Source of the DNA: Bacillota bacterium
Lineage (GTDB): Bacteria > Bacillota > Limnochordia > JAAZLZ01
Direction of reading: 5' to 3'
Length of the DNA: 33,110 nt
Assembly: GCA_012799075.1 (NCBI GenBank)
Contig: JAAZLZ010000138.1
Coordinates: 1-33,110, forward strand
Part shown: in pieces, positions 1-7,731 of the stretch
Layout of the letters: the number at the start of each line of letters is the position of its first letter
How positions within the stretch are numbered: the stretch's first letter is position 1
The notes under the pieces: generated by a model
Database searches by the model: none
Told to the model about the DNA's origin: nothing
The model's input: only the letters and a program-made list of their open reading frames with translations
Position numbers and translations under genes: made by a program

Positions 1-77
1 TAGCCCTTTTTGACGGCCATCCCTTTGAGGTTCGCAGCTGCTGCCGGATGGTCCTCATCGACGGTGAAATCGTCCAT
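1..77 (-). CDS. Short ORF behind the TPR regulator, cut by the window edge
   Basis: An ATG lies 9 bases after the regulator's stop codon, on the same strand. It opens a frame of 25 codons (MDDFTVDEDHPAAAANLKG..., then MAVKKG) that reaches the left edge. The last visible bases are TA, so the next codon may be a stop, or the gene may continue. No signal peptide is seen and the upstream region has only a weak ribosome site. I do not recognise the protein. It matters mainly because HTH-TPR regulators of the RRNPP type are often followed by a small peptide gene; this one could equally be the start of an ordinary downstream gene. Confidence 0.35.
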   Translation of the reverse strand, partial: MDDFTVDEDHPAAAANLKGMAVKKG

Positions 78-86
78 CGCAGATAG

Positions 87-1403
87 CTATTGGAGTTTCC
101 GGTAAAGCTCAACGGACCTGGCCAGGTACACATTAGCTTGTTCGGCATCGCCAAACTCCCGGTAAAAAAGCCCCAAGTCCGAATAAAGCTCGGCCAGGTC
201 CTTGTCCCCTTCCGCCGGGGCGATGTCCTTCAGGGCCAGACTTGCCTGGCCCAAATGCCAAGCCGCCTTGTCCCGATCGCCAATGCCTTGGTGGGCAGCG
301 GCCAAGGCCAGATGGAGCTTGGTCTTCCGAGCGGGTTCCCCTTGATGGGTCAGGGCCGTTTGATAGGCGGCGATGGCCCGACGGTGATCTCCCTGGGCGG
401 CCAGCAGTCGGCCGTACTCCTCATGGATATTGGCCCGGTTCTTGTTTGAGCCGTGCTCTTCGACCAGCGCCTCGGCCTCTTTGAGGCAGTCCAGTCCTTT
501 CTCGATGTCCCCCGGTTGATTGCGGGCCCGGTAAATGACGGCCAGGTTCACATAAACGTCGATTAACCGCGCCGGGGGTCCGACAGCCCGGAGGAAGTCG
601 GCCGCCCTTGTGGTGGCCCTTAGAGCTTCTTCCGGCTCGCCCCGGAGCTTATGGATGTAGCCCAGGGCCATCTGGAGGTCCCCAAACTTGTAGTAATCGG
701 TATTCTCATCGGACAGCTCAAGGGCCCGGTGCAGCTGGTCCATGCTCTCTTCGTACCGGCCCAAAAAGCAGAGTCCCAGGCCCAGATTCGTCAAGATCCG
801 CAGCCGCAGATAGGCATCCGCCGCTTCCCGGTTGTCGATCAGCTCCAAGGCCTGCTGGAGGTATTCCACGGAACGGTTCCACTGGCCCCGATGGGCGTGG
901 ATGACGCCCAACAAGTTATAGGTGTTAACCAGGCCTGTACCGTCGCCGGCCATTTGAAACTCCTGGGCTGCTTCCTCCAAACGGCCTGTGGCCGCCGCAG
1001 CGCTGCTGCTCTGCCAAAGGGCCCCCCCGAGGTTGTACAAACAAGTGGCCCTCCGTTGGAAATCGGTGGCTGAGCAAAGGGAGAGGGCTTCTTCAAAGCA
1101 GTTGATGGCCTGGGACCAGTTCTTCTCCCGGGTGAAGCTTTGTCCCATGAGGTTTAACTGGTCTACCTTGGGGGATCTTTCCAGTTCATCCACCCCCACG
1201 CTTTCATCGAGGAAGAAGCTGACGGGCTTATTCAACCGTTCGGCAATGATATACAGGCTTTTTAACGAAGGGTTTGCTTCATTCTTCTCGATCTGACTGA
1301 TGAAGCTCTTGGTGAAGTCATCACCAGCCAGCTCCTGTTGAGTAAGGTTTAATCTCTTGCGCAGGTACCTTACCTTCTCGCCGAGGGTCATCCCCGTTTT
1401 CAT
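87..1403 (-). CDS. HTH (XRE)-TPR transcriptional regulator
   Basis: This 438-residue protein has an N-terminal Cro/C1-type helix-turn-helix at about residues 7-62 (LRKRLNLTQQELA, then FISQIEKNEANPSLKSL). From about residue 80 to the end it is a series of tetratricopeptide repeats (for example NLMGQSFTREKNWSQAINCF and ALGYIHKLRGEPEEALRA). This is the architecture of Firmicutes regulators whose TPR domain binds a peptide or partner protein (the Rap/NprR/PlcR/PrgX type and sporulation-linked relatives). The start is supported by AAAGGAGAG 7 bases upstream. The gene is divergent from the 1.5 kb promoter and a short ORF follows it. The ligand and target genes cannot be read from the sequence. Confidence 0.85.
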   Translation of the reverse strand: MKTGMTLGEKVRYLRKRLNLTQQELAGDDFTKSFISQIEKNEANPSLKSLYIIAERLNKPVSFFLDESVGVDELERSPKVDQLNLMGQSFTREKNWSQAINCFEEALSLCSATDFQRRATCLYNLGGALWQSSSAAAATGRLEEAAQEFQMAGDGTGLVNTYNLLGVIHAHRGQWNRSVEYLQQALELIDNREAADAYLRLRILTNLGLGLCFLGRYEESMDQLHRALELSDENTDYYKFGDLQMALGYIHKLRGEPEEALRATTRAADFLRAVGPPARLIDVYVNLAVIYRARNQPGDIEKGLDCLKEAEALVEEHGSNKNRANIHEEYGRLLAAQGDHRRAIAAYQTALTHQGEPARKTKLHLALAAAHQGIGDRDKAAWHLGQASLALKDIAPAEGDKDLAELYSDLGLFYREFGDAEQANVYLARSVELYRKLQ

Positions 1404-1467
1404 GCATAACTCTCCTTTAGCAGTGGCATTAGGGCTGGCAGCAAAGTCAAATCCCCCACCTTTCTTT

Positions 1468-1496
1468 AAATTATCATAGGCTCCTTATCCCGTCAA
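1468..1496 (-). promoter_or_regulatory. Sigma-A type promoter of the TPR regulator
   Basis: On the minus strand TTGACG (1491-1496) and TAATTT (1468-1473) are spaced by 17 bases, about 65 bases upstream of the regulator start. An alternative -10 reading, TATGAT, is too close to the -35. Confidence 0.5.
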
Positions 1497-1531
1497 ACGA
1501 AAAGAGAGCAAACGCGGGAGTAATCCCACAC

Positions 1532-1560
1532 TTGACACGAGTTCACCCTGAGAGTAATAT
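1532..1560 (+). promoter_or_regulatory. Strong sigma-A promoter
   Basis: TTGACA (1532-1537) and TAATAT (1555-1560) are separated by 17 bases, a near-consensus vegetative promoter. It reads rightward into the structured 1600-1780 stretch and towards csfB. It lies back to back with the TPR regulator promoter. Confidence 0.75.
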
Positions 1561-1599
1561 TAGAGTATAACGCAAGAATAGCAAGAAAGGAGAAGGATA

Positions 1600-1779
1600 A
1601 TGAGGTTCTTATCGGGTAGAGGTATCCTATGTTACATAATACGTGTAATTGGCCGCTTACGACCCGCCGGCAAGATCAGGGACTGTCGACGAACGGAAAG
1701 GTGCTCCCTGAGCTTGCCTCCCCTCGACCCGGGACCTTATTGCCTCCTCCCGCCGCGGCGGGGCTTGCGAAGGCCTTAG
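1600..1779 (+). CDS. Doubtful 59-codon ORF in a structured leader or small RNA region
   Basis: An ATG at 1600 follows AAAGGAGA by 6 bases and sits just downstream of a near-consensus promoter, so it has the signals of a real small gene. The product begins MRFLSGRGILCYIIRVIGRL and is otherwise rich in Arg, Pro and Cys, which looks unlike a folded protein. The DNA contains strong hairpins: GGCAAG-A-TCAGGGA (1669-1682) against TCCCTGA-G-CTTGCC (1705-1718), and the palindrome CCCGCC-GC-GGCGGG (1749-1762). The stretch may therefore be a small RNA or an untranslated leader rather than a gene. A T-run at 1796-1800 could mark an end but is preceded only by a weak stem. I recognise no RNA family; SRP and 6S hallmarks were not found. 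Confidence 0.3.
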   Translation: MRFLSGRGILCYIIRVIGRLRPAGKIRDCRRTERCSLSLPPLDPGPYCLLPPRRGLRRP

Positions 1780-1869
1780 AGCAGGAAGATGGCCGTTTTT
1801 GTGTAAATATAGTAACATGTCACCTTACCGGTGCTTAGGGCATAGGCTGGTGAACGGGTGGTGAAGAGG

Positions 1870-2082
1870 ATGGCTGATGGAAAACAATGCTTTGTGTGCG
1901 GCCGCTTGGTGGGGACAGCCCTGATCATCCGGGGGCACTACCTGTGCACGGCCTGCGAGGAACGCATAGCCCAGGCCCAGGTGACGGACCCTTTCTATGG
2001 GATGTTGGTTGAGAAAATCAAGACCATTTGGTCTTATCGGGGTGATGAATTTTGCTGCGAGGGGGGAGCATCCCCTACTTAG
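1870..2082 (+). CDS. csfB: Gin (CsfB) family anti-sigma-G factor
   Basis: A 70-residue zinc-binding protein with two CxxC pairs: CFVCG near the N-terminus and CTACE about 20 residues on, separated by IIRGHYL. It continues IAQAQVTDPFYGMLVEKIK. This is the pattern of Gin/CsfB, which in Bacillus binds sigma-G to delay its activity in the forespore and also inhibits sigma-E. Gin marks the organism as a spore former. The position immediately before a YaaO-like decarboxylase and tmk matches Bacillus subtilis. I chose ATG 1870, which has GGGTGG 8 bases upstream; an in-frame GTG at 1858 is possible. The end overlaps the next gene by about 30 bases. Confidence 0.8.
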   Translation: MADGKQCFVCGRLVGTALIIRGHYLCTACEERIAQAQVTDPFYGMLVEKIKTIWSYRGDEFCCEGGASPT

Positions 2083-3503
2083 AAGGCGTCCTCGAGTACA
2101 TAGACAGCGCCTCCACGGCCTTTCATACTCCTGGGCACAAGCAGGGCAAGGGGGCATATGCTCCCTTGTCTTTACTTTTAGGGGAGAGGTGCTTCCAGGC
2201 CGATGTGGGTGATGAAGTGGGGGGCATGGAGGATGCAGACGTTTTGCTTGACCGGGCGGAAGAATTGGCAGCCCGGTTGTACGGGGTGGACAGGACCTAC
2301 TTCCTCATCAATGGCACCACCTCCGCCCTCCAGGCGATGCTCATGGGAGCCTTTTCCCCCGGGGATGAGCTGCTCATTTCCCGGAACATGCATCTGGCTG
2401 CGGCGGCCGGGTTGATCTTAGCCGGACTTGAGCCTGTTTTCATCCCGGAAAAATGGTGCCCCCATTTGGGCCTTCCCCTAGGGTGGGACATGCATCACTG
2501 GCAGAAGGCGGGGGAGGAGCATCCAAAGGCCAAGGGGGCCTTCCTCGTCTATCCCACGTATCAGGGTTTTTGCCCCGATCTGGCTCCCCTCATCGATGCA
2601 GTCAAAGCCCAGGGGAAGCTAGTCTTAGTGGATGAGGCCCACGGACCCCACTTGGCCCTAAGTTCCAGTCTGCCTCCTTCAGCCTGCGAGCTGGGGGCCC
2701 ATTTGGTGGCCCATAGTGCCCATAAGATCCTAGGGGCCCTCACCCAAAGCTCATTTTTGCACGTGCAAGGGAAAAGCCCCGATCGTTTAAGTAGGGCTGT
2801 CGAGCTGCTTCTTAGCACCAGTCCGTCTCCCTTGCTCTTGGCCAGCCTTGATGGAGCCAGGGCCCAGATGGAGGAGGGCGAAAAGCTTTGGGACAAGGCC
2901 CTTAACCTTGCCCGAAAGGCCCAGGAGCGGATTCAAGAACTGCCGGGTCTGTCCATCTGCGGCCCTGATTACGTCAAGGCGGGTCTGATTCCCCGCTGCG
3001 ATCCGACGAAGCTGGTGGTCTGCGTCCAAGAGCTAGGCTATACCGGTTGGGAGGCTGCCTCTCTTTTAAAAAAGTATGGGATCCAAGTGGAAATGGCCGA
3101 TTGGTGGACCGTCCTCTTCCTATTGACCTATGCCGATGGCCCGGCAGAGGTGGATGCTTTAGTCGCCGGGCTTGAGAAGCTTACGGCAACTCCCCCTCCC
3201 GATGGGGGAAAGGCCGCGGCCAGGCTCTTGGGCGAGGAGATCAGGCCTCCGGCCATCCCGCCCCGATCCTTATCTCCCCGGGAGGCATTCTTCCGGCCGC
3301 GGGTGAAGGTGCCCCTGGATCAGGCCCTCGGCCGGACCGCCGCGGAAATAATCGCCCCTTATCCCCCGGGAAGCCCGATCATCATCCCCGGAGAAGTCTT
3401 TACCGAAGAAATCCTCGACTATCTGCGCCTGCTTAAGGGCTGCCAAGTCAAGGTGCGCGGCGTTGATGACCCTTCCCTGGCCGAGGTGGCGGTAGTTGCT
3501 TAG
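2052..3503 (+). CDS. Orn/Lys/Arg decarboxylase family PLP enzyme (YaaO-like)
   Basis: A 483-residue aspartate-aminotransferase-fold enzyme of the Orn/Lys/Arg decarboxylase major-domain family, the position occupied by yaaO in Bacillus. The N-terminus has the family signature STAFHTPGHKQGKG. The cofactor-site segment VDEAHGPHLAL is followed by HSAHKILGALTQ, where the Lys would bind pyridoxal phosphate. The C-terminal domain is short, as in the Firmicutes arginine/lysine decarboxylases of polyamine synthesis. The substrate is not decidable here. The start is TTG 2052 with GGGGTGA about 7 bases upstream; an in-frame stop just before it rules out a longer reading. It overlaps the csfB end, implying coupled translation. 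Confidence 0.85.
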   Translation: MLRGGSIPYLEGVLEYIDSASTAFHTPGHKQGKGAYAPLSLLLGERCFQADVGDEVGGMEDADVLLDRAEELAARLYGVDRTYFLINGTTSALQAMLMGAFSPGDELLISRNMHLAAAAGLILAGLEPVFIPEKWCPHLGLPLGWDMHHWQKAGEEHPKAKGAFLVYPTYQGFCPDLAPLIDAVKAQGKLVLVDEAHGPHLALSSSLPPSACELGAHLVAHSAHKILGALTQSSFLHVQGKSPDRLSRAVELLLSTSPSPLLLASLDGARAQMEEGEKLWDKALNLARKAQERIQELPGLSICGPDYVKAGLIPRCDPTKLVVCVQELGYTGWEAASLLKKYGIQVEMADWWTVLFLLTYADGPAEVDALVAGLEKLTATPPPDGGKAAARLLGEEIRPPAIPPRSLSPREAFFRPRVKVPLDQALGRTAAEIIAPYPPGSPIIIPGEVFTEEILDYLRLLKGCQVKVRGVDDPSLAEVAVVA

Positions 3504-3514
3504 CCGATTTCCGG

Positions 3515-3520
3515 TATAAT
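3515..3520 (+). promoter_or_regulatory. Possible -10 box before the Ycf45-like ATPase gene
   Basis: A perfect TATAAT lies 31 bases before the next start codon, but no good -35 sits at 16-18 bases. It may be a weak internal promoter or chance. Confidence 0.25.
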
Positions 3521-3550
3521 ACTAGCAGAGGGAATGGGGGCGGTAACAGT

Positions 3551-4837
3551 ATGAATCAAAGAGAAATCGTCGACGACTTGGACCGGCTCCTTGAGGTGCT
3601 CCCTTCCCCTGTCCGCCAAGAAGTGGTGAAGATGGGGGATCGGCAGGATCTTTTGGAGATAGTGCTGGATTTGGGCCGGCAGCCGGAAGTTCGTTTGCCC
3701 ACTGAATTTCGTTCTTTGAACCTTGACGCTGTCACCCGGGAGGACATCGATTACGTCCTGAAGCGGGTGGGACATTTCGGATCCGACAATCGGGCCGGCA
3801 TTGAAAGGACCCTCCACCGGATCTCCGCCATCCGCAATCGGCGGGGAGATGTGGTGGGACTGACCTGTCGGATTGGACGGGCTGTGTTCGGGACCATCGA
3901 CATCATCCGGGATGTGGTGGAGGAGGGGCAGAGCTTCCTCCTCCTTGGCAGGCCCGGGGTGGGGAAGACCACCATGCTCCGGGAAGTGGCCCGGGTCCTG
4001 GCCGATGAACTGGACAAACGGGTGATTATCGTGGACACTTCAAATGAGATCGCGGGGGACGGGGACATCCCCCATCCGGCCATCGGCCGGGCCCGCCGGA
4101 TGCAGGTGGCCCATCCCGATCAGCAGGCTGCAGTCATGATCGAAGCTGTTGAAAACCATATGCCTGAGGTGATCGTTATCGACGAGATCGGGACGGAAAA
4201 GGAAGCCGCCGCGGCCCGCACCATCGCGGAGCGGGGAGTTCAGCTGATCGGCACCGCCCACGGCACCACCTTGGAGAGCCTGATGGCCAATCCGACCCTG
4301 GTGGACCTGTTGGGGGGGCTCCAGGCGGTCACGCTGGGGGATGAAGAAGCCCGGAAGAGGGGCTCCCAAAAGACCGTTCTGGAGCGGAAGGCCCCGCCCA
4401 CCTTCGAGGTGGTGGTGGAAATCCGCGGCCGGAATCTGCTGGTAGTGCATCGGAATGTGGCTTCCACCGTTGATGCCCTCCTGCGGGGGGCCATGGTCCT
4501 CCCCGAGGTGCGGATGCGGGATGACAAGGGCAAAATCACCATCACCCCAGGGAGTGAACCTTCCTTGCCGGCGGTGCAAAAAGTCAACTACCGCCTGTTT
4601 CCCTACGGGGTGAGCCGCAACCGCATCGAAAAGGCCATCAGCAACACAGGGGCGGCGGTGACCTTGACTGGCGATTTGCGGGATGCAGATCTGGTCCTCA
4701 CCTTGAAGGGACAGTATCGCAAGATGCCGAAAGGTCTAAGGGAAGCTGAACAGAGAGGACTTCCCATTGAAATCATCCGGAGCAATACCGTTACCCAAAT
4801 CGAAGGCTTCCTTGCCCAGCTGATGGGAAGGGATTAG
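3551..4837 (+). CDS. Ycf45/SPD1-like AAA ATPase (SpoIIIAA-related core)
   Basis: A 428-residue P-loop ATPase. Walker A is LLLGRPGVGKTTMLREVARV (about residue 135), Walker B is EVIVIDEIGTE (about 210), and ERGVQLIGTAHGTTLESLM follows. This core is related to SpoIIIAA. The downstream half (VNYRLFPYGVSRNRIEKAI, then VTLTGDLRDADLVLTLKG) matches the Ycf45 family of cyanobacteria and chloroplasts, including plant SPD1. Members often carry an R3H nucleic-acid-binding domain, but I see no clear R3H arginine-histidine motif here. The biological role in bacteria is not established. The gene is inserted between the decarboxylase and tmk, where Bacillus has none. ATG 3551 follows GGGGGCGG. Confidence 0.8.
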   Translation: MNQREIVDDLDRLLEVLPSPVRQEVVKMGDRQDLLEIVLDLGRQPEVRLPTEFRSLNLDAVTREDIDYVLKRVGHFGSDNRAGIERTLHRISAIRNRRGDVVGLTCRIGRAVFGTIDIIRDVVEEGQSFLLLGRPGVGKTTMLREVARVLADELDKRVIIVDTSNEIAGDGDIPHPAIGRARRMQVAHPDQQAAVMIEAVENHMPEVIVIDEIGTEKEAAAARTIAERGVQLIGTAHGTTLESLMANPTLVDLLGGLQAVTLGDEEARKRGSQKTVLERKAPPTFEVVVEIRGRNLLVVHRNVASTVDALLRGAMVLPEVRMRDDKGKITITPGSEPSLPAVQKVNYRLFPYGVSRNRIEKAISNTGAAVTLTGDLRDADLVLTLKGQYRKMPKGLREAEQRGLPIEIIRSNTVTQIEGFLAQLMGRD

Positions 4838-4847
4838 GAGAGGCGCC

Positions 4848-5477
4848 ATGAAAGGTTTTTTCATTACTTTAGAAGGGCCCGACGGCGGCGGGAAAACAAC
4901 CCAGGCCAAGCTCCTCCTGGAATTCTTGGAGGAGCAGGGACGGCCCGGCCTCCATACCGTTGAGCCTGGGGGAACGGAGATTGGCCGGGCCATCCGGGCC
5001 CTGGTCCTCAATCCCCGCTGGCGGCAAATGGCCAGTCGGACCGAGCTGTTGCTCATGGCCGCCGACCGGGCCCAGCATGTGGCCGAAGTGATTCGCCCTG
5101 CCTTGGCTGCGGGTCAGGTGGTCGTCTGTGAGCGCTATGTGGATTCATCCTTGGCCTATCAAGGTTATGGCCTGGGTGAAGACTTAAGATTGATCGATCA
5201 GGCCAACGAATTGGCCGCGGGGGGATTGCTCCCCGACCTCACCATTGTCTTGGATGTGGAACCGGCGACGGCCCTAGCCCGCACTGCCTGCCGGACCCAA
5301 AGGGATCGGATCGAAGGCCGGGGACTTGAGTTTCAGGCTCGGGTTCGGGAGGGCTACCAAAAGCTTTGTGCGGCCTTTCCTGAACGGATGCACCTCATCT
5401 CCGCAGAAGGAGATGTAAAGGCGGTTCACCGGCGCATTGCCGAGTTGGTTGCCAGTCGAATTCCAGGAAGGGGCTAG
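4848..5477 (+). CDS. tmk: Thymidylate kinase
   Basis: A 209-residue cytoplasmic enzyme that phosphorylates dTMP to dTDP for DNA synthesis. The P-loop is EGPDGGGKTTQA at the N-terminus. The dTMP-binding segment includes VEPGGTEIGRAIR, the DRx-like motif is CERYVDSSLAYQGYG (about residue 95), and the lid region is RDRIEGRGLEFQARVREGY (about 150). Length is normal. ATG 4848 is preceded by GGAG, and the gene starts 10 bases after the previous stop. It belongs to the conserved tmk-yaaR-holB-ricT run. Confidence 0.95.
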   Translation: MKGFFITLEGPDGGGKTTQAKLLLEFLEEQGRPGLHTVEPGGTEIGRAIRALVLNPRWRQMASRTELLLMAADRAQHVAEVIRPALAAGQVVVCERYVDSSLAYQGYGLGEDLRLIDQANELAAGGLLPDLTIVLDVEPATALARTACRTQRDRIEGRGLEFQARVREGYQKLCAAFPERMHLISAEGDVKAVHRRIAELVASRIPGRG

Positions 5478-5482
5478 AGGAA

Positions 5483-5923
5483 ATGAAAATCGAGCCCTTT
5501 AAAAGACGTCCAACGGCCAAGGAATCCAGATCGCCCCGGACAAGGGCCGCCATCCGGCCCGTCCCCTTCGCCCAGGAGCTCCAAGAAGCATCCCGGGGGG
5601 ATGGGGAGGCCTTAGACGAACTGTTGGCCAAGGTAGATGAGCTGGCGGAGAAGCTCCTTGAGGCTCCCTCCCTTGAACTGCTGGAACAATACAAAGCGGC
5701 GGTGGGGGATTTTCTCCAAAGGGTCCTGGCCCGGGCCCACCGGCTGGAAGAGCGGGGCTTCATGGATGCACGCGGGCGCAGGCGGGTTTACGTTTTGGTG
5801 CGCTGCGTCGATGAAAGACTAGCGGAGCTGGCTGAGGGCTTTCTACGGAGCCAGGAGAAGGGTTTGGCCCTAGTTGCCATGCTAGATGAGATCCGGGGCC
5901 TCCTCCTTGACCTTTATTTTTAG
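5483..5923 (+). CDS. yaaR: YaaR family protein (DUF327)
   Basis: A 146-residue, largely helical, charged protein matching the YaaR family that sits between tmk and holB in Firmicutes. The recognisable core is PVPFAQELQEASRG, then EALDELLAKVDELAEKLLE, and LLEQYKAAVGDFLQRVL near the middle, ending MLDEIRGLLLDLYF. No catalytic motif is visible and the function is unknown. The gene starts 5 bases after the tmk stop and ends 14 bases before holB, so it is cotranscribed. The PII-like yaaQ, which lies between tmk and yaaR in Bacillus, is absent. Confidence 0.85.
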   Translation: MKIEPFKRRPTAKESRSPRTRAAIRPVPFAQELQEASRGDGEALDELLAKVDELAEKLLEAPSLELLEQYKAAVGDFLQRVLARAHRLEERGFMDARGRRRVYVLVRCVDERLAELAEGFLRSQEKGLALVAMLDEIRGLLLDLYF

Positions 5924-5937
5924 CGGGGTGTATTGAA

Positions 5938-6921
5938 ATGCTTGGCTGGGAACCGGTGATAGGACAGGAACATGTCCAAGAGGTGCTGCAGCAGGCTTTG
6001 GCAAAGGGCCGTCTGGGCCATGCCTACTTGTTCTCCGGTCCGGAGGGCCTGGGCCAGGAGAAGGTCCTTGATGCCCTTGCAGCCTCCCTTAGCTGCAGCG
6101 TGAATATCCTTAAGCCCTGCGGGGAGTGTGAAGGGTGCCGGGCCTATGCCGGGGGGAACCATCCGGATCTACACCGGGTTGTTCCCGACGGGGCTTCCAT
6201 CAAGCTCGATCAGATACGCTCCCTCCAGCAGGTCTTATCCTTGCACCCCTACCTGGGGAGCTATCGGGTGTGCATCGTCGATGGAGCGGAGGCCATGACC
6301 ATCCAAGCGGCCAACAGCTTCCTGAAGATGCTGGAAGAACCGGGGGACCGGGTGGTCTTCATCCTCCTTTGCCGGAGCACCCAGTCCTTGCCAAAAACAG
6401 TGGTATCCCGCTGCCAGGTCCTTCCCTTCCGGCCCATACCCCTTAGCGTCCTGCAGGATCGATTGCAGGAGGAGGGCGCGCCCCCCAACAAGGCCCAGGC
6501 AGCGGCTTTTCTGTCGGGGGGAAGACCGGGGGAGGCCCAAAGGCTCCTTCAGGATGAAAACTGGCAGGAGCGGGAAAGGATCATTGGAGACCTGGGGGCT
6601 TTCCCGGGGGTGGGCGGGGCCCGGGTGCTTGCCCTTGCCGAAGAGTGGTCCAAGGATCGGGAGAAGGTGGACCTTTTCTTAGATATGGCTCTGCTGTGGT
6701 ACCGGGACCTGCTGGTCCTAGCTACAACGGATCGCAAGGACTTGGTGGTTAATTGCGATCACCTTCCGGAACTAGTCAACCAAGCACAAAGGTACGCTCC
6801 CGGGGAGCTCCTGCGGGCCCTCGAGAGCATCGAGGGCTGCCGGTCCAAGCTTGCTGGCAATGTCAATCTCCGTCTTCTACTGGAAGACATATTCTTTACC
6901 TTGGAAAAAGAGGTGGTGTAA
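5938..6921 (+). CDS. holB: DNA polymerase III delta-prime subunit
   Basis: A 327-residue clamp-loader subunit. The N-terminal AAA fold is GQEHVQEVLQQALAKGRLGH, then AYLFSGPEGLGQEKVL, where the P-loop is degenerate as expected for delta-prime. A four-cysteine zinc module follows (CSVNILKPCGECEGC, about residues 51-65). The SRC motif lies in VVSRCQVLPFRP and the sensor region in NSFLKMLEEPG. It acts in loading the beta clamp during replication. ATG 5938 lies after a GGGGTG site. The stop TAA shares a base with the ricT ATG (TAATG), implying translational coupling. Confidence 0.93.
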   Translation: MLGWEPVIGQEHVQEVLQQALAKGRLGHAYLFSGPEGLGQEKVLDALAASLSCSVNILKPCGECEGCRAYAGGNHPDLHRVVPDGASIKLDQIRSLQQVLSLHPYLGSYRVCIVDGAEAMTIQAANSFLKMLEEPGDRVVFILLCRSTQSLPKTVVSRCQVLPFRPIPLSVLQDRLQEEGAPPNKAQAAAFLSGGRPGEAQRLLQDENWQERERIIGDLGAFPGVGGARVLALAEEWSKDREKVDLFLDMALLWYRDLLVLATTDRKDLVVNCDHLPELVNQAQRYAPGELLRALESIEGCRSKLAGNVNLRLLLEDIFFTLEKEVV

Positions 6922-7727
6922 TGGTCAAAGTCGTTGGCGTGCGATTCAAAAAAGCCGGGAAAATCTACTATTTCGACCCGGATGATATAGAGCTGGAGGC
7001 GGGGATCAACGTCATTGTGGAAACAGCCCGGGGGCTGGAATTTGGGGAAGTGGTTGTCGGCCCCAAAATGGTGACGGAAGAAGAAGTTGTCCAACCCCTC
7101 AAAAAAGTCATCCGCCGGGCGACGGAGGAGGACTTTGAACACTTAGAGGAAAACCGGGGAAAAGAGACCCGGGCCTTTGATATTGGCCTGGCCAAGATCG
7201 CCAAGCACGGTCTGCCCATGAAGCTGGTCGATGTGGAGTACACCTTCGATAATGCTAAGATCATCTTTTACTTCACTGCCGATGGCCGGGTGGACTTTAG
7301 GGAGCTGGTCAAGGATTTAGCCGGGGTTTTCAAGACCAGGATCGAACTTAGGCAAATCGGGGTGCGGGATGAGGCCAAAATGATCGGGGGACTGGGCCCT
7401 TGCGGGAGGAGTCTGTGCTGTGTGACCTTTCTGGGGGATTTCGAGCCCGTCTGCATCCGGATGGCGAAAGAGCAGAACCTCTCCCTGAACCCCACCAAGA
7501 TTTCCGGCATTTGCGGTCGCCTCATGTGCTGCCTCAAATTCGAAACGGAGCTCTACCGGGAGGAGAAAGCCCGGGAGGAAAAGGAGAAGGAGCCGGCCAA
7601 AGCTGTGCCGGAGGAAGACACAAACGAATCCGCGGCCGCTGAAGAGGCGCCGAAGCCAACGAAGAAGTCTCGTCGGCGTCGTCGGCCCCGCAAGAAGAAA
7701 AAGAAGTCGTCGAAAAAGGAGTCCTGA
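6921..7727 (+). CDS. ricT: RicT (YaaT), PSP1-domain iron-sulfur protein
   Basis: A 268-residue PSP1-domain protein. In Bacillus, RicT forms the Y-complex with RicA and RicF; the complex carries 4Fe-4S clusters, assists RNase Y maturation of transcripts, and promotes sporulation and competence. Visible here is the cysteine-rich signature GPCGRSLCC (about residue 158), then NPTKISGICGRLMCCLKFE (about 200). The C-terminal 60 residues form a highly charged tail ending in a long Arg/Lys run. The frame is open further upstream, but ATG 6921 overlapping the holB stop gives the normal N-terminus MVKVVGVRFKKAGKIYYFDP. No ricA or ricF is present in the window. Confidence 0.92.
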   Translation: MVKVVGVRFKKAGKIYYFDPDDIELEAGINVIVETARGLEFGEVVVGPKMVTEEEVVQPLKKVIRRATEEDFEHLEENRGKETRAFDIGLAKIAKHGLPMKLVDVEYTFDNAKIIFYFTADGRVDFRELVKDLAGVFKTRIELRQIGVRDEAKMIGGLGPCGRSLCCVTFLGDFEPVCIRMAKEQNLSLNPTKISGICGRLMCCLKFETELYREEKAREEKEKEPAKAVPEEDTNESAAAEEAPKPTKKSRRRRRPRKKKKKSSKKES

Positions 7728-7731
7728 GTGA

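Noticed and set aside
651..1073. Open frames on the plus strand across the TPR regulator
   Set aside because: They mirror the GC-rich coding strand, have no ribosome sites and no recognisable domains; the minus-strand HTH-TPR protein explains the region.
1600..1800. SRP RNA or 6S RNA near the csfB/tmk region
   Set aside because: The SRP helix 8 signature (GGAAG with AGCAG) is missing, and no long interrupted duplex with a central bubble can be drawn.
6753..6920. Longer N-terminus for RicT inside holB
   Set aside because: The extra residues are out-of-frame holB sequence; ATG 6921 gives the family-standard start and is coupled to the holB stop.
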